A stretch of 64,000 nt of DNA from Methanosarcina barkeri 3 (GTDB lineage: Archaea; Halobacteriota; Methanosarcinia; Methanosarcinales; Methanosarcinaceae), in NCBI RefSeq assembly GCF_000970305.1, contig NZ_CP009517.1, positions 2,852,001-2,916,000 of the forward strand, given 5' to 3'. The position numbers and the translations under genes are program-made. Positions 54,859-62,864 of the stretch are shown one piece after another (within the stretch, counting starts at the first letter, position 1; each line of letters begins with the position of its first letter). The notes beneath the pieces were generated by a model that saw only the letters and a list, made by a program, of their open reading frames with translations, was not told where the DNA came from and searched no databases.

Positions 54859-54889
54859 TTAGGAATCTCCATCTGCTTTTAATGGATTT

Positions 54890-55657
54890 TTATTTTCGGC
54901 CGCAAATGAGATAGTACTGGTAACTGCGTACAATCCGTTCACCCAACGGCATCTTCTCTTTCTGGGCATCTCTTACTTCTTTCAGGTCAAAAACCTGGAG
55001 ATTTTCAAAGCCTGAATTCAAAAGGTACTCCTTTACTTTTTCAAGCGGAGCTCCTCCGGAATGCGGGAGCTGGGCTTTGAGTTCATCAGAATAGCCAGAG
55101 TGCCCTTTTCGGGGGTCTTTTCTTTCAAGGAGCAGTGTCAAAAGAGCACCTGCGTTTCTTCGAACTCTGGACTCCAGTGTCCCGCTGTCCCACACTCCGT
55201 CGATAATCACGACTTTCCCATTCTTCCGCAGAACTCGTTTCCAGTTCTCCACAGCTGCTTTTGGATTTGGGAGTGTCCAGAGAAGATGACGGCTGAACAC
55301 AATGTCAAAAGAAGATGTATCAAAAGGAGGGTTTTCTGCATCCCCTTCCCTAAAGGCTATGTCAGCTCCGCAGGCTTCAGCTTTTGCTTTTGCAATTTTC
55401 AGCATTTGTCCGGAAATATCAATTCCTGCGACCTCATGCCCCATTTCAGCAAATAGTAAACTTAACTCTCCTGTCCCGCAGCCAACATCAAGAATTTTCA
55501 AGCTTTTTTCCGGGAAAACCTTCAAGAAAGCACGCTTCCAGGCATCTCTTTCTTTTTGACTCTGGATCCCATGCCCTGCATGAGTATCAAAAGTCTCGGA
55601 TGCAAGATCCCACTTATGGGCTACCATCTCTTTTATCTGGATTTCTGAAGAAGACAT
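54890..55657 (-). CDS. SAM-dependent methyltransferase, paralogue at the operon start
   Basis: 255 residues, clearly paralogous to the methyltransferase at the other end of the operon. Both share an N-terminal HAGHGIQSQKERDAWKRAF-like block, motif I LKILDVGCGTGELSLLFAE, SFDIVFSRHLLWTLPNPKAA and GKVVIIDGVWDSGTLE. Motif I here is the canonical GCGTGE, whereas the partner has GCGTCE. First gene of the transporter operon. The two enzymes may methylate the same compound at different stages; this is inference. Confidence 0.9.
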   Translation of the reverse strand: MSSSEIQIKEMVAHKWDLASETFDTHAGHGIQSQKERDAWKRAFLKVFPEKSLKILDVGCGTGELSLLFAEMGHEVAGIDISGQMLKIAKAKAEACGADIAFREGDAENPPFDTSSFDIVFSRHLLWTLPNPKAAVENWKRVLRKNGKVVIIDGVWDSGTLESRVRRNAGALLTLLLERKDPRKGHSGYSDELKAQLPHSGGAPLEKVKEYLLNSGFENLQVFDLKEVRDAQKEKMPLGERIVRSYQYYLICGRK

Positions 55658-56149
55658 TAACAGGTACTTAATTATCTTATGATTAATAATTTTCTATTTT
55701 GTAACACTATTTGTAATAAAACGACTTTTTAATAACATTAAATAGAGACAAATTTTATAAAAATAAGAAAAGGAAATTTACTCCCTGTTTATTTTTCACT
55801 TCACAGTAATCGTCTCAACTGAAGCTCAGGGAAATGACTACTGGAAGTTTTCAATGTAGACAAAAACTAAAAATTTGGGAATGCAAAAAAGATATGTTTG
55901 AGTAAACACGGAATTTTTCAAAAAACGATAGTAAGAAGTATTGCAAAATTTAACGACCATCTGCTTAAATACTGCTTAAAGACTGCTAAACTATAGAAAA
56001 TTATATGTAATAATAGTAGGAAATAGGTAACCGTTTTCCTTTAGAAATTTTATTTCAAAATTCTAACAAGACCATAAACGTTCCGCGATCAATAATTATA
56101 CCTATCCTGCGACCTTGTGTACATTTTCACAGGATAAAACCTCAATATG
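55658..56149. other. Divergent intergenic region
   Basis: No gene is seen. The spacer lies between the transporter operon and the MolA/BtuF-like gene, which diverge, so it contains both promoters. Apart from the palindrome at its right end, only loose ACTGCTTAAA repeats at about 55962-55990 stand out. Confidence 0.5.
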
Positions 56150-56173
56150 CATTATGTTTGTTTGAACATAATG
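56150..56173. promoter_or_regulatory. Palindromic operator candidate, site 1
   Basis: CATTATGTT (56150-56158), six bases, AACATAATG (56165-56173). The 24 bases match the palindrome upstream of fmdE at 20 positions, and all four differences are transitions placed symmetrically. It lies 32 bases before the ATG of the binding-protein gene. Binding by the ModE-type regulator is inferred. Confidence 0.7.
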
Positions 56174-56205
56174 GCTAAATAATCAAAAGTGTGATAGGCG
56201 TTTTT

Positions 56206-57318
56206 ATGAATCGAAAAGTATATATTATATCGCTTCTCGCCCTCCTGCTCCCAGTTGCTATGCTATGTGGATGTGTAGAAAATACGGATCAACAGGCTGT
56301 ACCGAACTCAAGAACCGAGCTTCAGAACTCAAGTACCGTGCAGATAACCGACATGCTGGGAAGGCAGTTAACCGTGCCTGAGGAAATATCCTCGACTATA
56401 GGCACTTCTTCGCCTCCTGCTATCCTTGTGTATATGCTTGCTCCGGACAAACTTGCAGCCTGGAACTCCAGGCAAAATTTCACCCATCCCTTCATGGATG
56501 AAAATTACTCAAATCTGCCTGTAATAGGAAACTGGTTAGGAACCAAGACCGGAAACTATGAAACTATAATTGATATGCATCCTGACATTGTTATTGAAAG
56601 TACCTCCACGGACGGAGGAACTAATGAAGTTATAGAACGCAGGCAGGAAAATCTCGGCAGCATTCCTGTGGTGGCTATTAATGATTCTATTCTTTTTGTG
56701 ACACAGTCCGATCCTACTATCGAATATGTAGGCAAGCTGCTTAATTGTGAAGCTCAGGCAAAAAAACTGATTGAATTCCGCAGTTCAATTCTTAACGAGA
56801 TAAACAATACTGTAAAAGACATTCCCGAGGACCAGAAAGTACGCGTTTATTATGCCGAAGGTCCAAAGGGACTAATGACCGATCCATCAGGTTCGCAACA
56901 TTCTCAGGTAATTGATATTTGTGGAGGTATCAATGTTGCCGACTGTCCTCTCACGCCCGAAAGCGGCATGACTCAGGTCTCAATAGAACAGGTTATGAAC
57001 TGGAATCCTCAGGTAATTATCACTTCCAATCCGCAGTTCTATTCGACAGTTTACTCTGATTCTCTCTGGAAAAATGTGGATGCTGTTCAGAAAAAACGAG
57101 TGTATCTCGCACCTCAGAATCCTTTTTGCTGGATTGACAGGCCTCAGGGCCCTCACCTTATCCTCGGAACTGCCTGGACTGCAAAAATGCTGTATCCTGA
57201 TCGGTTTGCAGATATGAACCTCTCCGAATTGACTCATGAATTCTACTCGGAATTCTTCCACTATGACCTTAAGGATAAAGAACTTAACATGCTCCTTAAT
57301 CCTGCAACCGAAACCTGA
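56206..57318 (+). CDS. Substrate-binding lipoprotein of the BtuF/FecB/MolA class
   Basis: 370-residue class III binding protein (periplasmic_binding_2 fold). The signal and lipobox are LLALLLPVAMLCGCVEN. Domain landmarks are VQITDMLGRQLTVPEEIS, GNWLGTKTGNYETIIDMHPD, VRVYYAEGPKGLMTDPSGSQ and VEQVMNWNPQVIITSNPQF-like text. It uses a metal or cobamide ligand in relatives; Haemophilus MolA of the same fold binds molybdate and tungstate. No permease or ATPase gene is adjacent. A palindrome shared with fmdE precedes it, so I favour molybdate or tungstate as the ligand. ATG at 56206; the GTG at 56191 would add five residues. Confidence 0.85.
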   Translation: MNRKVYIISLLALLLPVAMLCGCVENTDQQAVPNSRTELQNSSTVQITDMLGRQLTVPEEISSTIGTSSPPAILVYMLAPDKLAAWNSRQNFTHPFMDENYSNLPVIGNWLGTKTGNYETIIDMHPDIVIESTSTDGGTNEVIERRQENLGSIPVVAINDSILFVTQSDPTIEYVGKLLNCEAQAKKLIEFRSSILNEINNTVKDIPEDQKVRVYYAEGPKGLMTDPSGSQHSQVIDICGGINVADCPLTPESGMTQVSIEQVMNWNPQVIITSNPQFYSTVYSDSLWKNVDAVQKKRVYLAPQNPFCWIDRPQGPHLILGTAWTAKMLYPDRFADMNLSELTHEFYSEFFHYDLKDKELNMLLNPATET

Positions 57319-57765
57319 GCATAAACCTGAGCATGGGTGAGAATTTCTCTCCAGAAATTACATGACTTCAAATTTTTTATTGGGGCAAGCAACATGGGAA
57401 AATTTCGATTTTTGCCCTTGTTTTCCTCTTATTAATTATTTATCTCTGTTTAGATCCACTTTAAATAGGTAACTTTAAAATATAATGTGTAGAACACATT
57501 TTTCCAAACTTCAAAAAAGAGTTTCTCTATATGTCCTTTTTAACAGAAAATTCCTATTTTCATCGATAATTTTATAAAAGACCTGTTTATATATTTTAAG
57601 TGCACAGTCCTGTTCAGTATTTATAGAGAGATGTTGAGCTTTACGTATATGGAAGTGGTCAAATTCTGGCTGGTGTTTTTTTATGTCCGGCCAATATTAG
57701 GGTTCTAAACCTTATATTGAAATTTCACCTCAATATCACTTAAAAATAAGTAAGTTTCTGTAAAA

Positions 57766-57855
57766 GAGTTATCTTAAAAAAGTTACCTTAAAAGAGTTAT
57801 CTTAAAAAAGTTACCTTAAAAAAGTTACCTTAAAAAAGTTATCTTAAAAGTTACC
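57766..57855. repeat. 14-bp tandem repeat, about six copies
   Basis: Units of the form GTTACCTTAAAAAA and GTTATCTTAAAAAA follow one another head to tail. Some copies have a G in the A run (AAAAGA). Confidence 0.8.
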
Positions 57856-57883
57856 TATATAATACACTGTATCCTTCTGCGTT

Positions 57884-57952
57884 ATGCTGGAATTTGAAGA
57901 ATTTGGACTGTGCGCCTGCGAGACGCAATCACAAAGTAGGAATCGTTATTAA
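57884..57952 (+). CDS. Possible 22-residue leader peptide
   Basis: ATG at 57884 opens a frame beginning MLEFEEFGLCAC and ending QSRNRY before TAA. It lies about 25 bases after a TATA-like element, so a leaderless transcript is possible. The CxC pair is notable for a peptide upstream of a metalloenzyme operon. Its GC content is higher than the flanks. Evidence for translation is weak. Confidence 0.25.
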   Translation: MLEFEEFGLCACETQSQSRNRY

Positions 57953-58088
57953 ACACGAAATTTAGACAGTTAAAGGTTTGACGCTATCTACGTTTCAACC
58001 GTGTAAGTCCTGACATATAATTCCTTTAGATAACCTGACTGCCTTAAAATAATCCTGTTGGTACTTATGCTGGTATTAATATCATTAG

Positions 58089-58112
58089 CGTTATGTTTAT
58101 TTAAACATAACG
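58089..58112. promoter_or_regulatory. Palindromic operator candidate, site 2 (fmd)
   Basis: CGTTATGTTTA (58089-58099), two bases, TAAACATAACG (58102-58112): a perfect 11-bp inverted repeat. It resembles the general layout of ModE operators (TAAC-type outer bases and AT-rich core). It abuts the first possible fmdE start codon and should overlap the transcription start. Confidence 0.75.
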
Positions 58113-58169
58113 GTGAAACTCACGGTGGTGTACAAATTGAATAAAAATTCAGATGAAGAAAAACGCCAG

Positions 58170-58739
58170 ATGGAGACGATTCTGAAGCAGGTAAAGGATC
58201 CCGAACTACTTTCACAGATTGAAAAGGTTGTCCCCTTTCACGGCTTCCTGACCTCTGGGGCATTAATCGGTATCCAGATGCTCAATATCGCAAAACGGGA
58301 ACTCGATGTTCAGAACGGGGAACGCATATACGTGACCTGCGAAACGAAAAGCTGCATGCCTGACCCATTCCAGATCCTTGCCGGAGCTACCATCGGAAAC
58401 AACGGATTAAAGATCATGAACTTTGGGAAAATGGCGGTCACGGTAAATAAGCAGGCACCTGAAGGAGCTAACAACGTAAAAGGGATCCGAATTATTCTCG
58501 ACCCTGAGAAAACAAAGGATTACCCCAAACTTCACGCCTGGTTCCTGAATACTGAAAAGCTCCCTCATGTAGAAGTTTTACCAATTCTCCTGGCTGCAGG
58601 AGAAAAAGTATACTCCTGGAAGTTTGTGGACATCGAGGTTTCGGTACGCAAAAAAAAGAGGATACAGTGCTGCAAAAATTGCGGTGAAATGTTCATTCAA
58701 CATGATAACGAGCTGCTGTGCGGCGGTTGCACAGAATAA
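58170..58739 (+). CDS. fmdE: Formylmethanofuran dehydrogenase operon protein FmdE
   Basis: Accessory protein of the molybdenum Fmd operon. The FmdE domain contains VVPFHGFLTSGALIGIQMLN and the cysteine stretch VTCETKSCMPDPFQIL. The C-terminus is a zinc ribbon (QCCKNCGEMF then ELLCGGC). A role in metal or cofactor delivery is suspected for the family, not proven. I take the ATG at 58170 (METILKQ). An in-frame GTG at 58113 directly follows the operator and would leave no untranslated leader, although leaderless initiation there cannot be excluded. Confidence 0.92.
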   Translation: METILKQVKDPELLSQIEKVVPFHGFLTSGALIGIQMLNIAKRELDVQNGERIYVTCETKSCMPDPFQILAGATIGNNGLKIMNFGKMAVTVNKQAPEGANNVKGIRIILDPEKTKDYPKLHAWFLNTEKLPHVEVLPILLAAGEKVYSWKFVDIEVSVRKKKRIQCCKNCGEMFIQHDNELLCGGCTE

Positions 58740-58756
58740 CGTTAAGAGGTAAGCAA

Positions 58757-59797
58757 ATGCAAGAAGATATGCGATTGTCTGTCTTTGCCGAAAAAAAAGA
58801 CAAGCAGCTGATATATTACCCCGAAAAATGCATTGGCTGCGGGACCTGCGTGCAGGCATGCCCGAAAGGTAACCTGACAGTTGGAGCTGTTGGAGCAATA
58901 ACACGAGGGTTGCTGGATGCGGATTTCCTGGAAATAAAGGAACGTGAAGCCTGCCTTGTCTGTGGAATTTGCGCAAAAGTTTGTCCCACAGGTGCTCTTG
59001 AAATGAAGCAGGAAGGAAAAACTCTCACTGACATGTCCTACCTTTCAAGAGCCATGAAACCCACGTCAGTAAATGAAAGCTGTGTTCATTGCGGGCTTTG
59101 TGAGGATATCTGCCCGCAAGGCTGCATTGAGGTAACCCGTGAAATTTCAGCAGATGGAAAACTGAAGCTTGTCGGAAAGACCAACATTGATACCGAATGT
59201 TGTGTCCACTGCGGCTGGTGCGCAGAAGTTTGTCCGGTTAATGCTATTTCCGTCGAAAAACCTTTTGAAGGGCGCTGGACCAGAGATGAGAACATCTGTC
59301 AGACCTGCCACACCTGTGTGGAAGTTTGTCCTGCAAATGCTATTTTTAATAAAAAAGCTAAACCTGGAGAACGAGTCGAAAAAATAAGTCACCGTCCGGA
59401 TGCCTGCATTTACTGTGGAGCCTGTGCGATTGCCTGCCCTGTTGACGCTATTGATGTCAGAAAAACAGCAATTCTCCCGGATATGGAAAAAAAGGGTGTG
59501 CTTGAGAAAAAGTTACTTGAAGCCCCTGTTCAGCCGGCTCAGCTACGTACTTACCTGGAAACCGATGAAGCTGCATGCCTGGGCTGCGGAAACTGTGTAA
59601 TTGTCTGTCCTGTTAATGCCCTTTCTGACCGTGAACTTGCAGCCGGACACCTGAACAACATGGACGAAAAAGCTCTTCTAGGAGTTAAAAATGGGAGAAT
59701 TTCAGTCATAGACCAGGACCGCTGTGGAGCAGATGGTACATGTGCCCTTATCTGCCCTGTTGATGCGATCAGGCTTGTAAAAAGAGAGGTGGAGTGA
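58757..59797 (+). CDS. fmdF: Formylmethanofuran dehydrogenase polyferredoxin subunit F
   Basis: 346 residues containing eight ferredoxin-type cluster motifs in a row. Examples are CIGCGTCVQACPKGN, CLVCGICAKVCPTGA, CVHCGLCEDICPQGC, CVHCGWCAEVCPVNA, CQTCHTCVEVCPANA, CIYCGACAIACPVDA and CLGCGNCVIVCPVNA. The eighth motif, CGADGTCALICPVDA, has Asp in place of the second cysteine. It relays electrons between ferredoxin and the FmdB active site. AGAGG lies seven bases before the ATG. The last codon abuts the fmdA start. Confidence 0.96.
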   Translation: MQEDMRLSVFAEKKDKQLIYYPEKCIGCGTCVQACPKGNLTVGAVGAITRGLLDADFLEIKEREACLVCGICAKVCPTGALEMKQEGKTLTDMSYLSRAMKPTSVNESCVHCGLCEDICPQGCIEVTREISADGKLKLVGKTNIDTECCVHCGWCAEVCPVNAISVEKPFEGRWTRDENICQTCHTCVEVCPANAIFNKKAKPGERVEKISHRPDACIYCGACAIACPVDAIDVRKTAILPDMEKKGVLEKKLLEAPVQPAQLRTYLETDEAACLGCGNCVIVCPVNALSDRELAAGHLNNMDEKALLGVKNGRISVIDQDRCGADGTCALICPVDAIRLVKREVE

Positions 59798-61552
59798 ATG
59801 GCAGGAACAATTGCAATTAAGAACGGATACGTCTTTGATCCCCTCAATGAAATAAATGGGGAAATTATGGATATCTTCATCAAGGACGGAAAAGTTGTAA
59901 GAGAGCTTTCTGCAGCCGAAATGAAAGATATAAAGGTTATTGATGCCTCTGGTATGACAGTCATGCCCGGAGGAGTTGACTCTCATTCTCACGTTGCAGG
60001 TGCAAAGGTTAATGCCGGCAGGTCAATGCGTCCTGAAGACCATTATAAAGCAAATCTCCAGAAGACCTCACTTACCCATTCCGGTTCAGGTTATACTGTT
60101 CCCTCGGTCTACAAACAGGGATACGATTACGCAGCAATGGGGTACACAACTGTTTTTGAAGCTGCAGTTCCTCCTCTTGAAGCCCGTCACACCCATGAAG
60201 AGATGCGCGCTACTCCGCTCCTTGACATGGGCGGCTATATGGTTCTCGGAAATAACTTCTTTTTAATGCGTTATTTCCGAGACGGAGATATGGAAAAAGC
60301 TGCTGCCTATGTGGCATGGATGATGAAGACCCACAAAACCTATGGAATTAAATGTGTCAATCCCGCAGGAGTCGAAAACTGGGGCTGGGGTAAAAACATA
60401 AATTCTCTTGATGAGGCGAACATACACTTTGAAATTACTCCAAGAGAAGTTATAAAGGGACTTACTGAAATCAACGAACTTCTCGGCATGCCTATGCCTG
60501 TTCACCTGCATGCAAATAACCTGGGACACCCTGGTTGCTATGCAATTACTAAAGATTCTCTTAAAATTTCGGATGGGGTAAAGACCAGACAGGATATGGA
60601 TGTGGAGTGGGCTGAAACCAAAACAGATCCTTCAAGAGACCGTTCCGTATACCTGACCCATTTGATGTTCAACAGTTTCGCAGGTACAACCTGGGGAGAC
60701 TGTGAGTCTGGAGTAAAAGATATTGCAGACTATATTAACAACAAGGATCACGTGGTAATCGATAGTGGATGCACTCCCTTTGGAGAAGCAACAGTTATGA
60801 CAGGAGACGGGCCTGCCATTCATGACCTTTACACGCTTACAGGTAACAAGTGGTCAAATACCGACGTTGAAATGGAGTGTGGCTCAGGAGTTCTTCCCTT
60901 TACCTATTTCAAGTCAAACCCTGTACACAGCTTGCAGTGGGCAATGGGACTTGAATGTCTTTTGCTTATTAACGACCCCTGGAAGACAATTATGACCACG
61001 GACAGCCCCAATGGTGGGCCGTTTACGAAGTATCCGGAGGTTATGACCTGGATCATGTCCGAGGCTTTCAGGAAACAGACCTTCAGCGAATGCCATAAGT
61101 GGGCAAATGACAGGAGTGAACTCGGAGGCATAAACCGGGAACTTTCTCTTTATGACCTTGCGATCCTGACCAGAGCTAACCCTGCTAAGACAATTGGAAT
61201 GGCACACAGGAAAGGTTCACTTGGCGTGGGTGCTGATGGAGATGTCACAGTTTACAACATAAATCCGCAACAGCTTGACGCAAATAACTACGAAGCTCTT
61301 CTCAGAACTTTCAGGAAGGCAGAGTACACTGTAAAGGACGGTGAAGTTGTAGCTGTAAAAGGAGAAATTGTTTCCTTACCTGAAAAGAGAACTTATTATT
61401 CCGAAGTGCATGTCGAAGACGAACGGGAAAAAGAAATGCTGACCGATGTGAAGGAATGGTTCAGGTACTACACCCTGGGTTTTGCTAACTATCCAACTCC
61501 AGAGAAGTATCTGCAAAATCCGACTCCCATACAGGTTAATGTTGTGAGGTGA
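59798..61552 (+). CDS. fmdA: Formylmethanofuran dehydrogenase subunit A
   Basis: 584-residue amidohydrolase-type subunit that condenses the formate made by FmdB with methanofuran to give formylmethanofuran, using a binuclear zinc site. The metal motif HSH is at residues 63-65 (GGVDSHSHVAGAK). Further ligands are in PVHLHANNLGHPG and SVYLTHLMFNSF, and a late catalytic Asp lies in IMTTDSPNGG. The GTGGAG just upstream within fmdF serves as ribosome site. Third gene of the operon. Confidence 0.97.
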   Translation: MAGTIAIKNGYVFDPLNEINGEIMDIFIKDGKVVRELSAAEMKDIKVIDASGMTVMPGGVDSHSHVAGAKVNAGRSMRPEDHYKANLQKTSLTHSGSGYTVPSVYKQGYDYAAMGYTTVFEAAVPPLEARHTHEEMRATPLLDMGGYMVLGNNFFLMRYFRDGDMEKAAAYVAWMMKTHKTYGIKCVNPAGVENWGWGKNINSLDEANIHFEITPREVIKGLTEINELLGMPMPVHLHANNLGHPGCYAITKDSLKISDGVKTRQDMDVEWAETKTDPSRDRSVYLTHLMFNSFAGTTWGDCESGVKDIADYINNKDHVVIDSGCTPFGEATVMTGDGPAIHDLYTLTGNKWSNTDVEMECGSGVLPFTYFKSNPVHSLQWAMGLECLLLINDPWKTIMTTDSPNGGPFTKYPEVMTWIMSEAFRKQTFSECHKWANDRSELGGINRELSLYDLAILTRANPAKTIGMAHRKGSLGVGADGDVTVYNINPQQLDANNYEALLRTFRKAEYTVKDGEVVAVKGEIVSLPEKRTYYSEVHVEDEREKEMLTDVKEWFRYYTLGFANYPTPEKYLQNPTPIQVNVVR

Positions 61553-61556
61553 GGTA

Positions 61557-62462
61557 ATGACAGAGGGAGTTCTTATAAACAAAAAAGAGACCGAGAGTAA
61601 GCTAGAAGCAGTTATAAAACCTGAATCATTTACCGGCAAAAGTACTGTAGAAATGGAAGAAGTAACGCTTGTTCCTAAAAAAGATATTGACATAAAACTG
61701 GAAGCAGATGTTATAACTCCTGATTCCTTTGCAGGCAAAAACTCCGAGGAAATCGGAAACCTGGCAGTCTGGCAGGGGCCAAAGACCTATCCTCTCTCCG
61801 AGTTTTTTGAAGTGACAGGCAATGCAGGCAGTTCTGCAGCTGAGACCTTCATCCGCATAAAAGGTGACGCAATGAGAGTCAAAAGGATTGGCGAAGGCAT
61901 GAGCGCAGGAAAAATCGAAATTGAGGGTTCTGCTGGAATGCACGTAGGCACAGGGATGAAAGGAGGAGAGATTGTCGTTTACGGAGATGCTGATTCCTGG
62001 GCAGGTATGGAAATGACAGGCGGGCTCCTGCATATTAAAGGCAATGCCGGAGACCACGTGGGCTGTGCTTACAGAGGTAAATGGCACGGCATGAAAGGTG
62101 GACGGATCCTTATAGAAGGCTCGGCACGCCACCAGCTAGGAGGCGGCATGGACGGAGGGGAAATTCTTGTAGAAGGCAATGTTGAAAGCTTCTGCGGAAT
62201 CCGTCAGAATGGAGGTCTCATCTTCGTAAAAGGAAACGCTCTTCGTGGAGTAGGCGCTGAAATGGCAGGAGGCACCATAGTTATTGGGGGTAAAATTGAG
62301 CGTTTCTCCCCTGGTTTTGAATTTGTGTCTATGGAAAATAGTGTCAAATCCGGTGAGACTGAGCTAATAGGCGAATTCAAGAAATTCATAGGAGACTATG
62401 CAATTAGCAAGCGGGCAAAAGGAGCGCTTTACGTAATTGCAGACATAAACCCTGAACTTTGA
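61557..62462 (+). CDS. fmdC: Formylmethanofuran dehydrogenase subunit C
   Basis: 301-residue subunit with a right-handed beta-helix of glutamate synthase alpha-C type, shown by repeats such as GEGMSAGKIEIEGSAGMHVG, GGEIVVYGDADSWAGMEM and GGRILIEGSARHQLGGGMDG. It provides structural contacts in the Fmd core. Near the N-terminus a short segment occurs twice (KLEAVIKPESFTGKS and KLEADVITPDSFAGKN, 35-40 residues apart); relatives normally have one. ATG at 61557, four bases after the fmdA stop. Confidence 0.95.
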   Translation: MTEGVLINKKETESKLEAVIKPESFTGKSTVEMEEVTLVPKKDIDIKLEADVITPDSFAGKNSEEIGNLAVWQGPKTYPLSEFFEVTGNAGSSAAETFIRIKGDAMRVKRIGEGMSAGKIEIEGSAGMHVGTGMKGGEIVVYGDADSWAGMEMTGGLLHIKGNAGDHVGCAYRGKWHGMKGGRILIEGSARHQLGGGMDGGEILVEGNVESFCGIRQNGGLIFVKGNALRGVGAEMAGGTIVIGGKIERFSPGFEFVSMENSVKSGETELIGEFKKFIGDYAISKRAKGALYVIADINPEL

Positions 62463-62472
62463 GGTGAGAAGC

Positions 62473-62862
62473 ATGGAAGTAATACTCCTTACAGGAAGTA
62501 CGATTAATGAAGGCAGGCTTGCCAAAGGTGGGGACAAATTTACTGACGACTACACTATGGAATGTGCATCGTGCTGGATTTCTCCAGTGGATTTTACATC
62601 ACTCTGTTCCCCTGAGAAAGTAAAAGTAACGAGCGGGAATGGAAAACATTCTGTCGTAGTTTATACAAAATGTACGGACTCGGTCCAGCCAGGGCAGGTG
62701 TTCATGCCGAGGGCTATTTGGGCGAATGTAATCGTCGACCCTGATACTCTTTCTACAGGTTCTCCCCTCTATAAGGGCGCTCCAGTGACGATTGAACCCA
62801 CTGATGAAGAGGTTCTTAGCGCCGAAGATGTAGTATTGAAAGTTTATATCGGAGGGCAGTAA
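62473..62862 (+). CDS. fmdD: Formylmethanofuran dehydrogenase subunit D
   Basis: 129 residues, homologous to the C-terminal molybdopterin-dinucleotide-binding beta-barrel of formate dehydrogenases and DMSO reductase-type enzymes (VFMPRAIWANVIVDPDTLST, then GSPLYKGAPVTIEPTDEEVL). Together with FmdB it makes up the equivalent of one large molybdoenzyme. The ATG at 62473 has GAGGTGA five bases upstream. Two bases separate it from fmdB. Confidence 0.95.
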   Translation: MEVILLTGSTINEGRLAKGGDKFTDDYTMECASCWISPVDFTSLCSPEKVKVTSGNGKHSVVVYTKCTDSVQPGQVFMPRAIWANVIVDPDTLSTGSPLYKGAPVTIEPTDEEVLSAEDVVLKVYIGGQ

Positions 62863-62864
62863 GT

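Larger units (their letters stand above)
57319..58088. other. Upstream region of the fmd operon
   Basis: Mostly gene-free. It contains a 14-bp tandem repeat (57766-57855), a TATA-like CTATATAATA at 57855-57864 and a 22-codon frame at 57884-57952. A TTAATATCATT stretch at about 58075-58085 could be the TATA element of fmd itself. Confidence 0.5.

Noticed and set aside
58113-58169. Start of fmdE at the GTG at 58113
   Set aside because: It follows the operator palindrome with no gap, so normal initiation with a ribosome site is impossible. Kept only as a leaderless alternative.
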